A stretch of 21,752 nt of DNA from Lingula anatina (lineage: Eukaryota; Brachiopoda; Lingulata; Lingulida; Lingulidae), in the NCBI RefSeq assembly GCF_001039355.2, contig NW_019773624.1, positions 1-21,752 on the forward strand. The letters are read 5' to 3'. Below the pieces are notes generated by a model. It was not told where the DNA came from, searched no databases, and saw only the letters and a list, made by a program, of their open reading frames with translations. Positions 1-9,784 of this stretch are shown here, piece by piece (the stretch's first letter is position 1; each line of letters begins with the position of its first letter). The position numbers and the translations under genes are program-made.

Positions 1-60
1 AAAAAAAAAAAAAAACTGGAAAAAAAACATTTCAGAACATTGCTGTCTTGTTTACATTTT

Positions 61-1230
61 GGCATTTTCAAGTTGTGACTTTGAAGTTCCATGGGCCTGA
101 AGACCTTTGCTAGTCACATTTTCTGAATATCCATGATACTAATATTTTATTATTAAAAATTGATGGTCATTATGCTGTTGAACATTATGTAATATTGCAT
201 CAAAATTTGAAGAAACCCCTATTTTGGGCACTGCTCCCATGATGACCATTTAAGGAAAACCATGTCACTTACTGTTCTCAAACTTTCAGGAAAGAAACAT
301 GGGACTAAAATACAGCTTCAGTTGGCAATGCAGTCTATTTGGTAATTTTTTTTGTAAAAATTTAATTTTTCACATATTGGCATTTTCAAGGTGTGACTTA
401 GAACCTCCACGGGCTTGAAGACCCATGCTAGTCACATTTTCTGAAAATCCATGATACGTTTATTTTATTGTAAAAAATTGATGGTCATTATGCTGTTAAG
501 CATTATGTAATGTTGCATCAAAATAGAAGAAAACGCAATTTTCGGTGCTGCTGCCATGATGACCATTATGGGAAAACCATGTTACTTACTGTCAAACTTT
601 TAAAAGAGAAACCCACGACTAAAATGCAGCCCGAGTTGGAAAAGCAGTCTAATTGGCTTCTTTTTCTGGAAGTTATACATTTAAGTGAAATATTCATTAT
701 TATCGTTTTGGCATATTCATAGTGGGACTTAGAGCTCCCATGGACATGAAGCCGAATGGTAATCAAATTTTCTACATGTCCATCTATTAATAGTCAATGA
801 TCAAAAATTGGTGATAATTATTCTGTTATTTATTATGTAATGTTACATCAAAATTGACAAAAAAATTTTTGCACTGCTACTACAAACATTATGAAAATTT
901 TTTTTATTATTTTTAACTTACAAGTATGATTTTTAGGATTGGCATGCAGTTCAAATTAGAAAGCCAGCTCAATTGGGTTATCATTTATTATTGAATTTAT
1001 GCAATTTTGTATGACATTTTCATTTTTCTCATAATGCCATTTTCAAAGTGTGAATTTGAACTCCCATGGGCCTGAAGCCTTACGCTTGTTACACATTTTA
1101 CTTACATCGGTATTACCTGTTGAGCATAATTAAAATTTGACGTTGAATTTGCAGTTAAGCACAATGTACTTTTGCACCAGAATTGACAGTACCCTATTTT
1201 GTGAATTGTTACTTTCTGCTTATTGTCTGT
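61..1230. repeat. Four-copy diverged tandem repeat, period about 325 bp
   Basis: Four units start at about 61, 379, 710 and 1034, marked by the phrase GGCATTTTCA or a near variant, giving spacings of 318, 331 and 324 bp. Each unit then has, in order, a 'CTCCCATGGGCCTGAAG'-like block, a 'TTTTCTGAAAATCCATGAT'-like block, a 'GGTCATTATGCTGTT' block, an 'ATTATGTAATGTTGCATCA' block and 'GCACTGCT..CCATGATGACC'. Copies 1 and 2 are the closest; copy 3 is more diverged and copy 4 most, ending about 70 bp before the acidic exon. The array probably continues off the left edge. No convincing protein is encoded; the short open frames across copy 2 are not shared between units. It looks like an old intronic or intergenic satellite. 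Confidence 0.85.
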
Positions 1231-1297
1231 ACATTTGACAGCTTTGCTGCCTTGTTTATAGTTCTTTTGCACTGCGTTCATGTACTGTGTATTCTAG

Positions 1298-1380
1298 GCA
1301 GAGGGAGGTGAGGATCATGGTGAATCGCATGAAGGGTCAGATGTCAGAGACAAAGACACCCAAGAACATCTTGAATCTGG
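1298..1380 (+). CDS. Acidic linker exon, first visible exon of the HEPN/NB-ARC gene
   Basis: An open stretch encodes a Glu/Asp/His/Gly-rich peptide (AEGGEDHGESHEG then SDVRDKDTQEHLESG) and ends at a strong donor, TCTGG|GTAAGT. The acceptor is either ATTCTAG|GC (exon from 1298) or GGCAG|AG (from 1302), both after a T-rich tract. The exon leaves two bases, which join in frame with the HEPN exon. It has no recognisable domain and is probably a disordered linker before HEPN. Its assignment to this gene rests only on splice phase, strand and order across a 4.6-kb intron, so it could belong to another transcript. Confidence 0.55.
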
Positions 1381-4300
1381 GTAAGTAATTTACAAAAACA
1401 TTGTCCATTTGTCTCTCTGTTTGTATATGATATGGTAATTTTTTTTTCATTTATATTAATTTACATATGTCTGAATATTTGCACATGCTATTGGAACACA
1501 TGCAGACAGTCTGGCAAAAAAGGGTTTTGGCAGAATTAGTTCTGACGTACGATTTGTGCTGTATTTCTGGCCTATATTTACATTTCCAACCAGCAACAAA
1601 GCATACAATGACGTGCACAATTCACTAAAATGCAATAAAACTTTTATGTTAAAATTAATTTTAATATTATGGAAATAAACAAACACTTTTATTTCTTACA
1701 TTAAAAATTAATTATTTCATATAAAAGAAACAAACAAACAAACAAAAAATTTCTTGAAAATGTTAACCCTTGCATCGACACCCCTTATACATGGTCTGCT
1801 TTGAAATTATATTTGAAACGCACAATTTGATCAATAGACTTTGCTAAATGATTTTACCTATAGAATTGCTGTTTCTATACCGTACATGTTGCCTTCACAA
1901 TTTTTACAGAAGAAGACTACTACACTACTTTGTGAATTTTAATTTCTTATTCACTTCGAGGTTCATTTGTACATCCACATCCACAAGATAAATATTTAAT
2001 CCAGATTCACTGCTTATCTAGCCCAGCTAAAATAAGGTTAATGCATTAACTTCAATCCAGAAAAATAAATAATCTCCTTACAACAAAAAATATAAATATG
2101 TACTGGAGAATGATTGGCAAGCTACCTATTTCTTTAAGCATATGATAATCACGAATTAGTAGCACTGTAGAGTACCTGATATGTTTGGAGTCCCACTATG
2201 ACCTTTTAAGGAACCTGTATCTACATAATAAGGGGTACTCGGGGAAGATCAGCATTAGTCAGAATTGTGCCGGAAGTGACGTGTAGTGGTGTAAGACGTA
2301 AAGCTGAGTGGTCATTTTTAGCTGGAGGTGAATGAAGACGTGAGCTTGGAGAAAAAAGCAGTTATTCTAACAACACAGTAAGATAGCGTTATATATCTTA
2401 TGTATTTTGGGCAGAGAATACTCGTAGAAATAATAGGCACATGAACTTGAGCACGGAACTTGATTTTTAGCTCAGATAAGAGGCTGTCAAAATGTCACCT
2501 TTATCTTGGCATTTGTCACTGATTAGTGGCTATCCCGGTGTAAAAGGTGTATTAATGTGATCATATGTGTGGAATTTCATGTCAGATGGACATAAAAAGA
2601 TATAAAAATTCGTCAAAATATTTAAAATTAGATATATCTTTGCACAGTACTGTAGTTGTGGATCGGTACGACTCAGTTGTCAGTTACGAACTACTTCCTG
2701 GTTTTCACAAGGTCCTTCAAAGACCCTAAAACATCGTTATAATTGCAGCACATACCATAAAACACCAAAAATACTTAGATATGGACATATCAGATTATAT
2801 AAATGCCAAAATTCCACATGACAACGATTTATAGCTTACCGAGAATTCTTTTCCCTTGACAGTCTTTGTCGCGCTGGTGGTCGGTGGAGCATATATTTCA
2901 AAACAAGTCGACTGCAAATTAGGCACGATTTTGCACCTTCAGGTTCCGTGACACGTTTTCATATCATATGCCTATTATTTCTATAAATATTCTCTGCCCA
3001 AAATGCGTAAAGAAGAAATGTTATCTTACCATGTTGTTTGTCTTCTCTCAAGTTCACCTCCAGCTAAAAATGACCACTCAGTTTCGCGTCTTACACCACT
3101 TGACGTCACACTTCCGGTACAATTTTGACTAATGCTGATCTCCTCCGGTACCCCTTATTCTGTACGATTATTGCTCTATGCAATTTACACATTTGAGGAT
3201 TTTCTCTGCCTCAACATATGTCCTCTAAATTCCTGACTTTCCTAAATCTTACAGGGTAAATATTTAATATGGAATATTTTTGTCACTGTTTTTGAGTGCT
3301 GATTAAAATTTTCTTGGCTTTATTCATCAAAATAGTACGTCATTGAGTGACAAAAATATCCGGTGTGTGTGGCGCGTACCGCTCGGAGCGTGAATCATCC
3401 GTTCTGCTCGTGCACACAAAGCGCAGGCAAATCTAAGAGACTTCCGGCGTGTACAGTCCGTCTCTATAGAGTCATCAATACATACTTAGCCTTTAATAAA
3501 CATGCGCTGTTGAGAACATACATGTACTGCAAATTCAAACATAATCTTTAGAAGTTTTCATATCTTATAGATGTTCACCTCTACTGTGATTTCCCTCAGG
3601 TGGCCATATCAACACACTAGCCTTGTAAAATCAATACTAAAATAGTAGTCAGCAGCTTAATAACGACGGCTCGTCCACGGTAGGTCCATCCATGCGTCGA
3701 ACTGTAATTTGACGCTGTTCTCTATCAAAATTATCAAATAACACATGAATTTTATCCCAATCATAGTAAATATATAATGAGGTAGGAAATGAACTAGCCG
3801 AATATAACAGTACAGGTGAATAACAACGGATCATTCACGGAACGGCTCATACACGCGTCTGCTGCGTGTACAGTCGGTCAGGACGGATGGTTCGCGCAGA
3901 ACGGACCGTACACGTGACACCGGTCTTCTATTGTAAGATGTTTTGGTCAATAATATCAAATCTGACATAAGATGTCATTCAAAAAGAAAAGAACACCCCC
4001 AGAAAACCCTATCAACAAGCATTAACTTTAAGCTACGATATTAAAGAAAATGATAGCCTCTGGACAATGATAATCATATTATGTTACACAGTCAAAGAAC
4101 TCATAACAGTAAATCATGTGAAAAGTAATCAATAGCAGGTATGACCTCCAGCAGCCGCTTGCAGCGCCCTCATCCTACATGACATATCCTGTGACAAGTT
4201 TTCAGAGTTTGGATGGGGATATCATTTTATGCAGTGATATTTGCCTGTCGCAGTTCATCACTATTTACCGGCCAATGACCATAGCCATTAATTCTCTGAG

Positions 4301-7300
4301 TTAATTTCGCCCACATATTTTCAAGTGGGCTCATATCTGGGGGGTTTTCAGGCCAGGGCAGCTACTGAACCCATTAGTTTTGAAGAAAAAACAGTGATTC
4401 TACGAGCTCGTTGTGGGGGTGGGGGGCGTCTCGATAGTCTGAAGGTTCATTGGTCCGAAAAACGGTAACATTTTCATCGGTTTTTTAATCAAGGGTTCAT
4501 TGGTCCGAAGGTTCTGTAGTGAACATTCAGACCAATGAACCTTCGGACTATTGAACCTTCGGACTTTTGCTACGGCCCCGTGGGGGGGGGGGGGGGGGTC
4601 GTATTAGTACACAAATTGTTCCTGGAGATGACTCTTAAAAAGTGAAGCACTGTTTGCTGTAGAATGCCTCTGAAGCAATCCTGGTTGAGGTTGCCTTCTA
4701 GAAAAACCAACTGGTTCTGGGCACCAGCATGAAATGCTCCTCAAACAGAGACGTTACTGCCCCTTGCTTGCACCCTAGGCAGTACACAATCATTGTTGTA
4801 TGCCTCCCGTACACGTCGGCGGACACGAATTCGATCGGCAGCCCTAAAAACTCTATATCTGGTCCAATCACTGAAAACGTGGTGATTCCAGTGCATTGGC
4901 TGCAAACGCAAGTGGTTCCCAGCCCATTGGAGACGTCGCTGTTTATGACCTGATGTTAACAGTGGTTTTCCTACTGGTATCCGTGCAAAATAACCGGCTT
5001 GCAGTTACATGTATCTCTTCTTCCTTGAACCATCCTTGAAGACCTTGATATGGGCGTTTGAGTGACATTCTGCCACTCTTTTCTGAAGATACTGGTTACC
5101 TTTGTGCGACGAGTTCGGCGCACTCTTAAGTAGAAGGCGATCCTGTCTTCTTGGTGTGATACGCCGACACCCTGGTTAAGGTATTGGAGTAAGTGTAGCA
5201 TTTCTTTGGAGGACTTTACTGTTGTAGCAGTTCTTTACGGTTCCTGATAAATGTTGAATTGCCTGGCAATGGCTGTCCGTTTCTGGCCGTATTCTCTGAG
5301 AACAAGAATCCCATAGTAAGCTGCGTGCTTAGCTGTCGAACCATATCTTCTCTAAGGTACCTGTCAAGTTTCAGAGCGATCCCCATGTTGCTTCTCGAAA
5401 GACTGACCAAACCCATGCGTTTTTATACAAGGGCATTAATTGCCGAAAAGACCACCCCCACATTTCTGACCGCAGAGCATGCAACTGCATACAATTGTTT
5501 AGAGAGTTGTGTGGTAATTAGGTTACACACTGGCTAGACATGGAGTGACATTTCAGTTAGAGAAAAAAAATCCCCGGACCCCCCTTCAAATAAATCTGGA
5601 TTTGCCCAAATAAAATCCTGTCACATACACTTTATTCAAGATCAAAATTTATCTTTTGTGTTCCATTCACAATAGAATCCAATTGCAGCTTGATTTAAAA
5701 ACCCAAACCATAGCAATATCTGCAATTCAAATTAATTTCTTAGCCTAGGATCCAAACTGATGTTGGATTTTAAGTATTTCCTAAGTGGTCTATACATATA
5801 CTTGTAAGCTCACTCAGATTTAAAGCAGTAATCACCCGAAAAATGGCAAAACAAAAACTAGATTATGTGACATAGTCCACCTTTGTATAGAGGCCAACAC
5901 GTTTTTTTTTTCATGTTTAAGATTTTCAGCCGAGCAATTACATAAAATGAACATTTTTATGAGTTAATTGATTTTTCCTTTATGTGTCTTTTTCAGTGGT
6001 AAAACAATGGCATCAGCAATGTTTTTACTCACACCTGAAATAGATGAGGAAGTAAAAAATTACATTCGCATGACTTCGTTTTTGGAACATGCTCCAGAGG
6101 TTTTTAGGGATGTATTGACAAGAGAATTACAGAAAGCATATCCAGGGGACTTTGACCCATCCATAGGCATATTGTATAATGTTCTGAACATTCCAGCTGT
6201 AAGAAAAAACTTAAGTAGAAGAAATGTTCTGAATGCAAGCCAAAAGCAGATTTTGTATCCAGCTGGGGCTTCTTCCTCAACTGCAAAAGTAAATGATCTT
6301 GATGCCACCTTAGCTGTCCTGCTCTTACGCAATATAACCACACTGAATCCAAACGCCAAATGGAACAACCCTTCCAGCACTGACCTGTCCACCGAAGCTG
6401 ACATTGGTCGAGTGAAGAGATACCGTAACATCCATGCGCACAGTATTGACAGGCTTCCAGCAGCAACATTTAAAAATGAATTTGAAGGTCTGAAGGCAGT
6501 GCTTCTACGTCTGTCAAAGATCTATACAGCCCAGGATTATGACAAAATACTCATCAATCCAATACTATCCTCAGGTATACAATCTTTAAATATTTACATA
6601 GATCTTTAATGGCGTGCTTCGTGTTTAAAAGCCTGTATTTTGAATGCATTTAAGTGCATGAATCACTTCTTGGTGAACTATATCCTGGGAGACAATTACA
6701 ACTTTTAAAACGTAAATTGCAAATATAAGTGGCCTTCATGAATATTGTCACCCTTGGACCAAAACTCCTTATTAAGCCATAACTTAAGATAATTTTTAGG
6801 ATAATAGAAAAATCTTCAGTGTTCAGTAAGTAAATTAATTGCCATTCACATATATGTCATTTTATGGGTGATGTCATAATTGCAATTTTTGGGCAAAAAG
6901 TGAAAAATCGGTTTTTCAAATTACTCCTTTATCTGAGCACATATAATAACAGTTTCAACGCTGACTTAAGGACACCATGCATTTAGCACTCCAGAATTCT
7001 GCCAGCAATTTTTCTTAGAAGTCTTAATTAAGATTTTATCAAAATAATGCCAGTGTTTAATGAAAATCTGAAATTAGGGGCTCATAACTCCATAATTGTG
7101 GCCCATATACTCATGGCCAACTCTGCCAATTTTTGTTCAGGGATGCAGTTACGGCCCATACGGCCCATACAGATTGCTATCTCACCTCAAATTGGAAAGG
7201 TGTTAAATAAACGATTAAAGCTTTGAGTTGTCCATGCTTATATATTGCAAGGAGAAATATAATTACAATATCTTATATTTTCGATGTTTTTTATTGTTTT

Positions 7301-9622
7301 AAATTAGCACAATGGGAAATGCATTTATTTGAATTATTAGATGCAGGAAAAACCGCAAGCATTTTTGGCATCTGAATGATTATAAATGGTTACAAGGTCC
7401 TCAAGCAAAATCACAATTAAAAATAAATAATAACTATATGGGATCTTCAACCTCAGTAGTCCGCCATCTTAACACAGTTTGAAAATAATGTGGATCACGC
7501 CATAAAAGTCTTGAGATATCCAGAAGTCAAGTCAAAAAAAAATTTTTTTTTTTTGAAAAGCCTTGCTTAGGCGCATTTTTCAATCATTTGCTTTTACCCT
7601 TAATTGTTATAAAGAGAGTTTGTGAGAGTCAGAAAATGAAGATTTAAGGCTGGTTAGTTGGGAATGGAATGGGGGGGATGCCATTTACCCCATAATTAAT
7701 TAAATCTGATGGGAAAAAACAGGCTTGGTAGGCATTAATAGTCCTCAAATTGAAGGTTAATTAGTATGAAGATTTAATAATACCAAGGTTATATTGAGGG
7801 TAGTGAATACCAGCCCTTGATCACCAGTCACCAAGATTAAAACAGCCCAATCACCAAGATATATTCAGGCCAATCACCAATCACCAAGAATTCTTGAATC
7901 ACGTTTCACCCAGATCCGTTTGGGCTATTGTTATGGTCCCAATTGTTTAGAGCCATGTTGCAATATAGTATTTCATTATGAAGATTGTTATTATTAATTA
8001 TACATATTGGACTCAGGCATTGCTATAGAAAGATTGGGTCCCTGAGGGTAAATCTGTACAATATTGACAGGTGGGGGGATATGCGATGGCCATCCCCATG
8101 GACACTGTGACATTTTTTTTGGCAGTAAGAGTTATATAACAGTGTATGCACCTGTGATCCGATTTATATATATTCAAATTATTCATTTGATTCACATGTA
8201 ATGCTAGTTTTACTCATTGCTTCAGGAGAACTGGTACATGAAGACCCACCTGGATCTTTTGCTCGCCACCTCATGTCTCTGAACCTTCCAACAAAAGACA
8301 ACAATTTTTGTGGACGCGAAGTTGAGCTAAGAGAGATTCAACAAGACATGAACAACAAGACAGAAGTTTTGCTCCTAACAGGAATGGGTGGTATTGGCAA
8401 GACCAGCATTGCTGTAGAGATGGGGCATCGCATGAGTGAAGAAGGTAGAGATGTTTTGTTTTTGGATATGAGGCAGGTTGGAAAGCTTGATTTGTTTCGG
8501 TTATTACTAGTGCAGCACTATAATCTGGAAGAAATCACCAATCCTAATGCCGACCTTCATAACTTATTTCAAAAGACTCTTTCTGATATTAAATCAGCAA
8601 CAGTAGTTATCTTTGACAACATTGATCACTTACTAAGTGATGAGAAACGGAAAGAGTTCTTGAAATTAGTTCAGGATATGTTGAAAGCATCAAAGCACTT
8701 AGCTTTAGTCTGTACCAGCCGTGAATCATTTGACCTCATGTCAGTGAAAGTGGTTGAAAGACATATCCCACCTCTTGATGATAGTTCATCAACTCAGCTC
8801 CTTTTCCAACTAACACCTGAGAGGGAAGCAGGGGTATTGAAAGAAATAGCTGCTAGATGTGGACACAGTCCTCTTGCCTTGAAATTACTAGCATCTCAAA
8901 TTGAAAATAAAGGAAGTTTGCAAGTACTAGAGGAAATGAAGGAAATAGGTGTTTCAGAGGTAGCACATGATCATTTATTTGAAGGACTGGTGCCATATTT
9001 TGAAAAATCTTTACAAACATTGGCTGATAGAGATAAATATCTATTCTTTGGTCTGTACATATTTCCTGTGTCATTTCATATTAGTGAGGTTTCAGAAATT
9101 TTTGAAATAAATGAGGATAAATGTAAAGAAATCCTTGATAGCCTCACATCCAAGTCTGTTGTAAATAGAGTAAGTGGCCAGGTATATGATCTACATCCTG
9201 TGTTAAAAGCATTTTCAGAGTACAAAGCAAATTTCGATCCTGATAAAAAGCTGAAGATAGAAACTGCATATTGCAAATTCTATGGTGAGATGGCAACTGT
9301 ACTGGCAGCAATGACTGGGCTTAAACTGTCACAGATTGTAGAAGAATCAAGAGCAATCCCCAAACTGCTGTTAGCTGCAAGGCTTTTGCTTAAACAGCTA
9401 AGCAATTATCAATTGGAACAAAATCCATCAAGCACTACAACAAGCACTACTGCCATGGACACATATAGGTCTACCTATACTGCTATCATACAAAATGTTT
9501 ATTCCATTGCCAGTGTATTTAAAGAATTGCAACTCTTTAGGGAAGCTCAAGATCTATCAGAAGAGTGCTCCCAACTGAGCAAAGCAATGTCTTCCCAAAC
9601 AGAAATATCAGTGCAAGGGTAG
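1298..9622 (+). CDS. HEPN/NB-ARC (NLR-like STAND) protein, 3' part of the gene; exons 1298-1380, 5997-6574, 8226-9622
   Basis: Joining the three exons gives about 685 residues with consistent phases: exon 1 ends with GG, completed by T of exon 2 to Gly; exon 2 ends with G, completed by GA of exon 3 to Gly. Order: a short acidic, hydrophilic segment; a HEPN domain of the DZIP3/hRUL138-like type with an R-N-x3-H motif; a complete NB-ARC ATPase switch; and a helical, Ser/Thr-interrupted tail. In known STAND proteins the NB-ARC module binds ATP and oligomerises on ligand sensing, releasing the effector domain; HEPN domains are often metal-independent RNases. By inference this is a cytosolic defence or stress sensor with a nuclease-like effector. 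No initiator codon is seen, so the N-terminus lies upstream of the window, and a usual C-terminal sensor (TPR, WD40 or LRR) is not evident before the stop. It converges with the EBPL-like gene. Confidence 0.8.
2224..3162. mobile_element. Foldback/long-TIR MITE-like DNA element, 939 bp
   Basis: Long inverted repeats face each other: about 2224-2465 on the left and about 2935-3162 on the right. Outermost ends read CATAATAAGGGGTAC on the left and, reverse-complemented, CAGAATAAGGGGTAC on the right. Matching continues through AGATCAGCATTAGTC, CCGGAAGTG, GTGGTGTAAGACG, GAGTGGTCATTTTTAGCTGG, TTTTGGGCAGAGAATA and GAAATAATAGGCA. TA dinucleotides flank both ends (2222-2223 and 3163-3164), as expected for TA-targeting transposons. 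The ~470-bp middle encodes no protein I recognise, so it is non-autonomous. It lies in the first visible intron of the HEPN/NB-ARC gene. Confidence 0.82.
3360..3923. repeat. GC-rich imperfect inverted-repeat element
   Basis: Both ends are conspicuously CpG-rich against AT-rich surroundings. Left end 3360-3420 and the reverse complement of 3860-3923 both begin CCGGTGT and share blocks such as GCGTGAATCATCCGTTCTG versus GCGCGAACCATCCGTCCTG. A further related block occurs at 3828-3860 (AACGGATCATTCACGGAACG) and GTGTACAGTC occurs at both 3449 and 3866. The middle is AT-rich. I read it as an old foldback or MITE. No target-site duplication is clear, so the exact ends are uncertain. Confidence 0.5.
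4130..5420 (-). pseudogene. Dead Tc1/mariner-family transposase
   Basis: Reading the minus strand from high to low coordinates and changing frame where needed recovers the landmarks of a Tc1-like transposase in order. There is an N-terminal helix-turn-helix-like piece (LREYGQKRTAIARQFNI, about 5310-5240), a second DNA-binding piece (RRITPRRQDRLLL, about 5170-5130), the pre-catalytic block VGKPLLTSGHKQRRLQWA (about 4985-4925), and the C-terminal block LPWPENPPDMSPLENMW (about 4360-4300), the usual site near the last catalytic acid. There are several frameshifts and stops, and a foreign palindromic insert at 4433-4565 plus a G run, so it cannot be active. I could not find its terminal inverted repeats. 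Confidence 0.85.
4433..4598. repeat. Palindromic repeat plus 17-G run nested in the Tc1 remnant
   Basis: The phrase GGTTCATTGGTCCGAA occurs at about 4444 and 4494 on the plus strand and inverted at about 4528-4565 (GACCAATGAACCTTCGGAC, then TTGAACCTTCGGAC). The 12-bp arms GGTTCATTGGTC (from about 4494) and GACCAATGAACC (from about 4530) are perfect complements with further pairing toward a short loop, so this could form a hairpin. A run of 17 G follows at 4582-4598. Together they interrupt the transposase reading, so they arrived after or during its decay. The family of the insert is not known to me for certain. Confidence 0.75.
5421..5996. other. Intron remainder, no gene seen
   Basis: AT-rich intron between the Tc1 remnant and the HEPN exon. 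It holds a short A8 run followed by a CCCC-rich block near 5563-5584 and a T10 run near 5901. The polypyrimidine tract TTTTTCCTTTATGTGTCTTTTTCAG near 5972-5996 is the acceptor of the next exon. No other coding signal is seen. Confidence 0.6.
5997..6574 (+). CDS. HEPN-domain exon (DZIP3/hRUL138-like) with intact R-N-x3-H motif
   Basis: The acceptor TTTTTCAG|TGG and donor TCCTCAG|GTATAC bound 192 codons plus split codons on both sides. The peptide has the feel of the DZIP3/hRUL138-like HEPN family seen in many invertebrate STAND proteins. An early helix (TSFLEHAPEVFRDVLTREL) comes first, then a middle part with an LDATLAVLLLRNIT block and the W-N-N-P-SSTDLSTEADIGRV stretch, then a helix carrying RYRNIHAHS. 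Within it R-N-I-H-A-H at 6424-6441 fits the catalytic HEPN pattern R-[polar]-x3-H. The family name is recalled from sequence resemblance, not a search. RNase activity is an inference. Confidence 0.78.
6575..8225. other. Intron with short CACCAA repeats
   Basis: This 1.65-kb intron separates the HEPN and NB-ARC exons. Donor GTATAC is a weaker form; the acceptor is ATTGCTTCAG. At about 7819-7900 the phrase CAATCACCAAGA or a fragment of it recurs four to five times. There is a small direct repeat ACGGCCCATACGGCCCATAC near 7151, and an A9-T12 palindromic run near 7535-7555. No exon or known element is recognisable in the rest. Confidence 0.6.
8226..9622 (+). CDS. NB-ARC (AP-ATPase/STAND) exon with C-terminal tail
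   Basis: This 464-codon exon carries the NB-ARC signature set in the right order. The P-loop GMGGIGKT lies at 8381-8404, Walker B VVIFDNID at 8603-8626, the sensor-like CTSRE at 8711-8725, the GLPL-equivalent GHSPLAL at 8861-8881, an RNBS-D-like FGLYIFP segment near 9046-9066, and an MHD-equivalent DLHP at 9188-9199. All nucleotide-binding residues one can judge by eye are intact. A preceding segment (FCGREVELREIQQDM) is the usual lead-in to the P-loop. After the winged-helix part comes a helical tail with a Ser/Thr run (SSTTTSTT) near 9428-9452 and a possible first TPR-like helix pair. The frame stops at TAG 9620-9622, which lies across a possible donor GG|GTAGCA, so a longer spliced form is possible. 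Confidence 0.9.
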
Positions 9623-9784
9623 CACACATCCCGTTATTTGAAGTTCTCTATGATTTGAAAAAGTATTATATTGACCTGTTGCAAGAAAATGCTTGTAATG
9701 CATGAAGAGCAGTTTGGTACCAAACACGTACACCACCACTGATGACTCATACAACAAAATTGGTGTTGTAATTATACGCGGGGT

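Noticed and set aside
3363-3551. 62-codon frame at the CpG-rich block
   Set aside because: The block is an end of an inverted repeat, which explains its composition; the peptide is not protein-like.
4494-4547. tRNA-like GGTTC words
   Set aside because: GGTTCATTGG and GAACCTTCGG resemble a T-arm, but no acceptor stem or anticodon arm can be placed; the palindrome explains them.
5259-5537. 92-codon plus-strand open frame
   Set aside because: It lies antisense to the Tc1 transposase remnant, whose minus-strand pieces match the family in order; the plus-strand peptide has no recognisable feature.
6060-6469. Two open frames of about 120 codons on the minus strand
   Set aside because: They are shadows of the HEPN exon, which has good splice sites, matching phases and family-like motifs.
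7819-7900. CRISPR-like array
   Set aside because: Repeats are about 12 bases, irregularly spaced and imperfect, and the DNA is clearly animal nuclear DNA.
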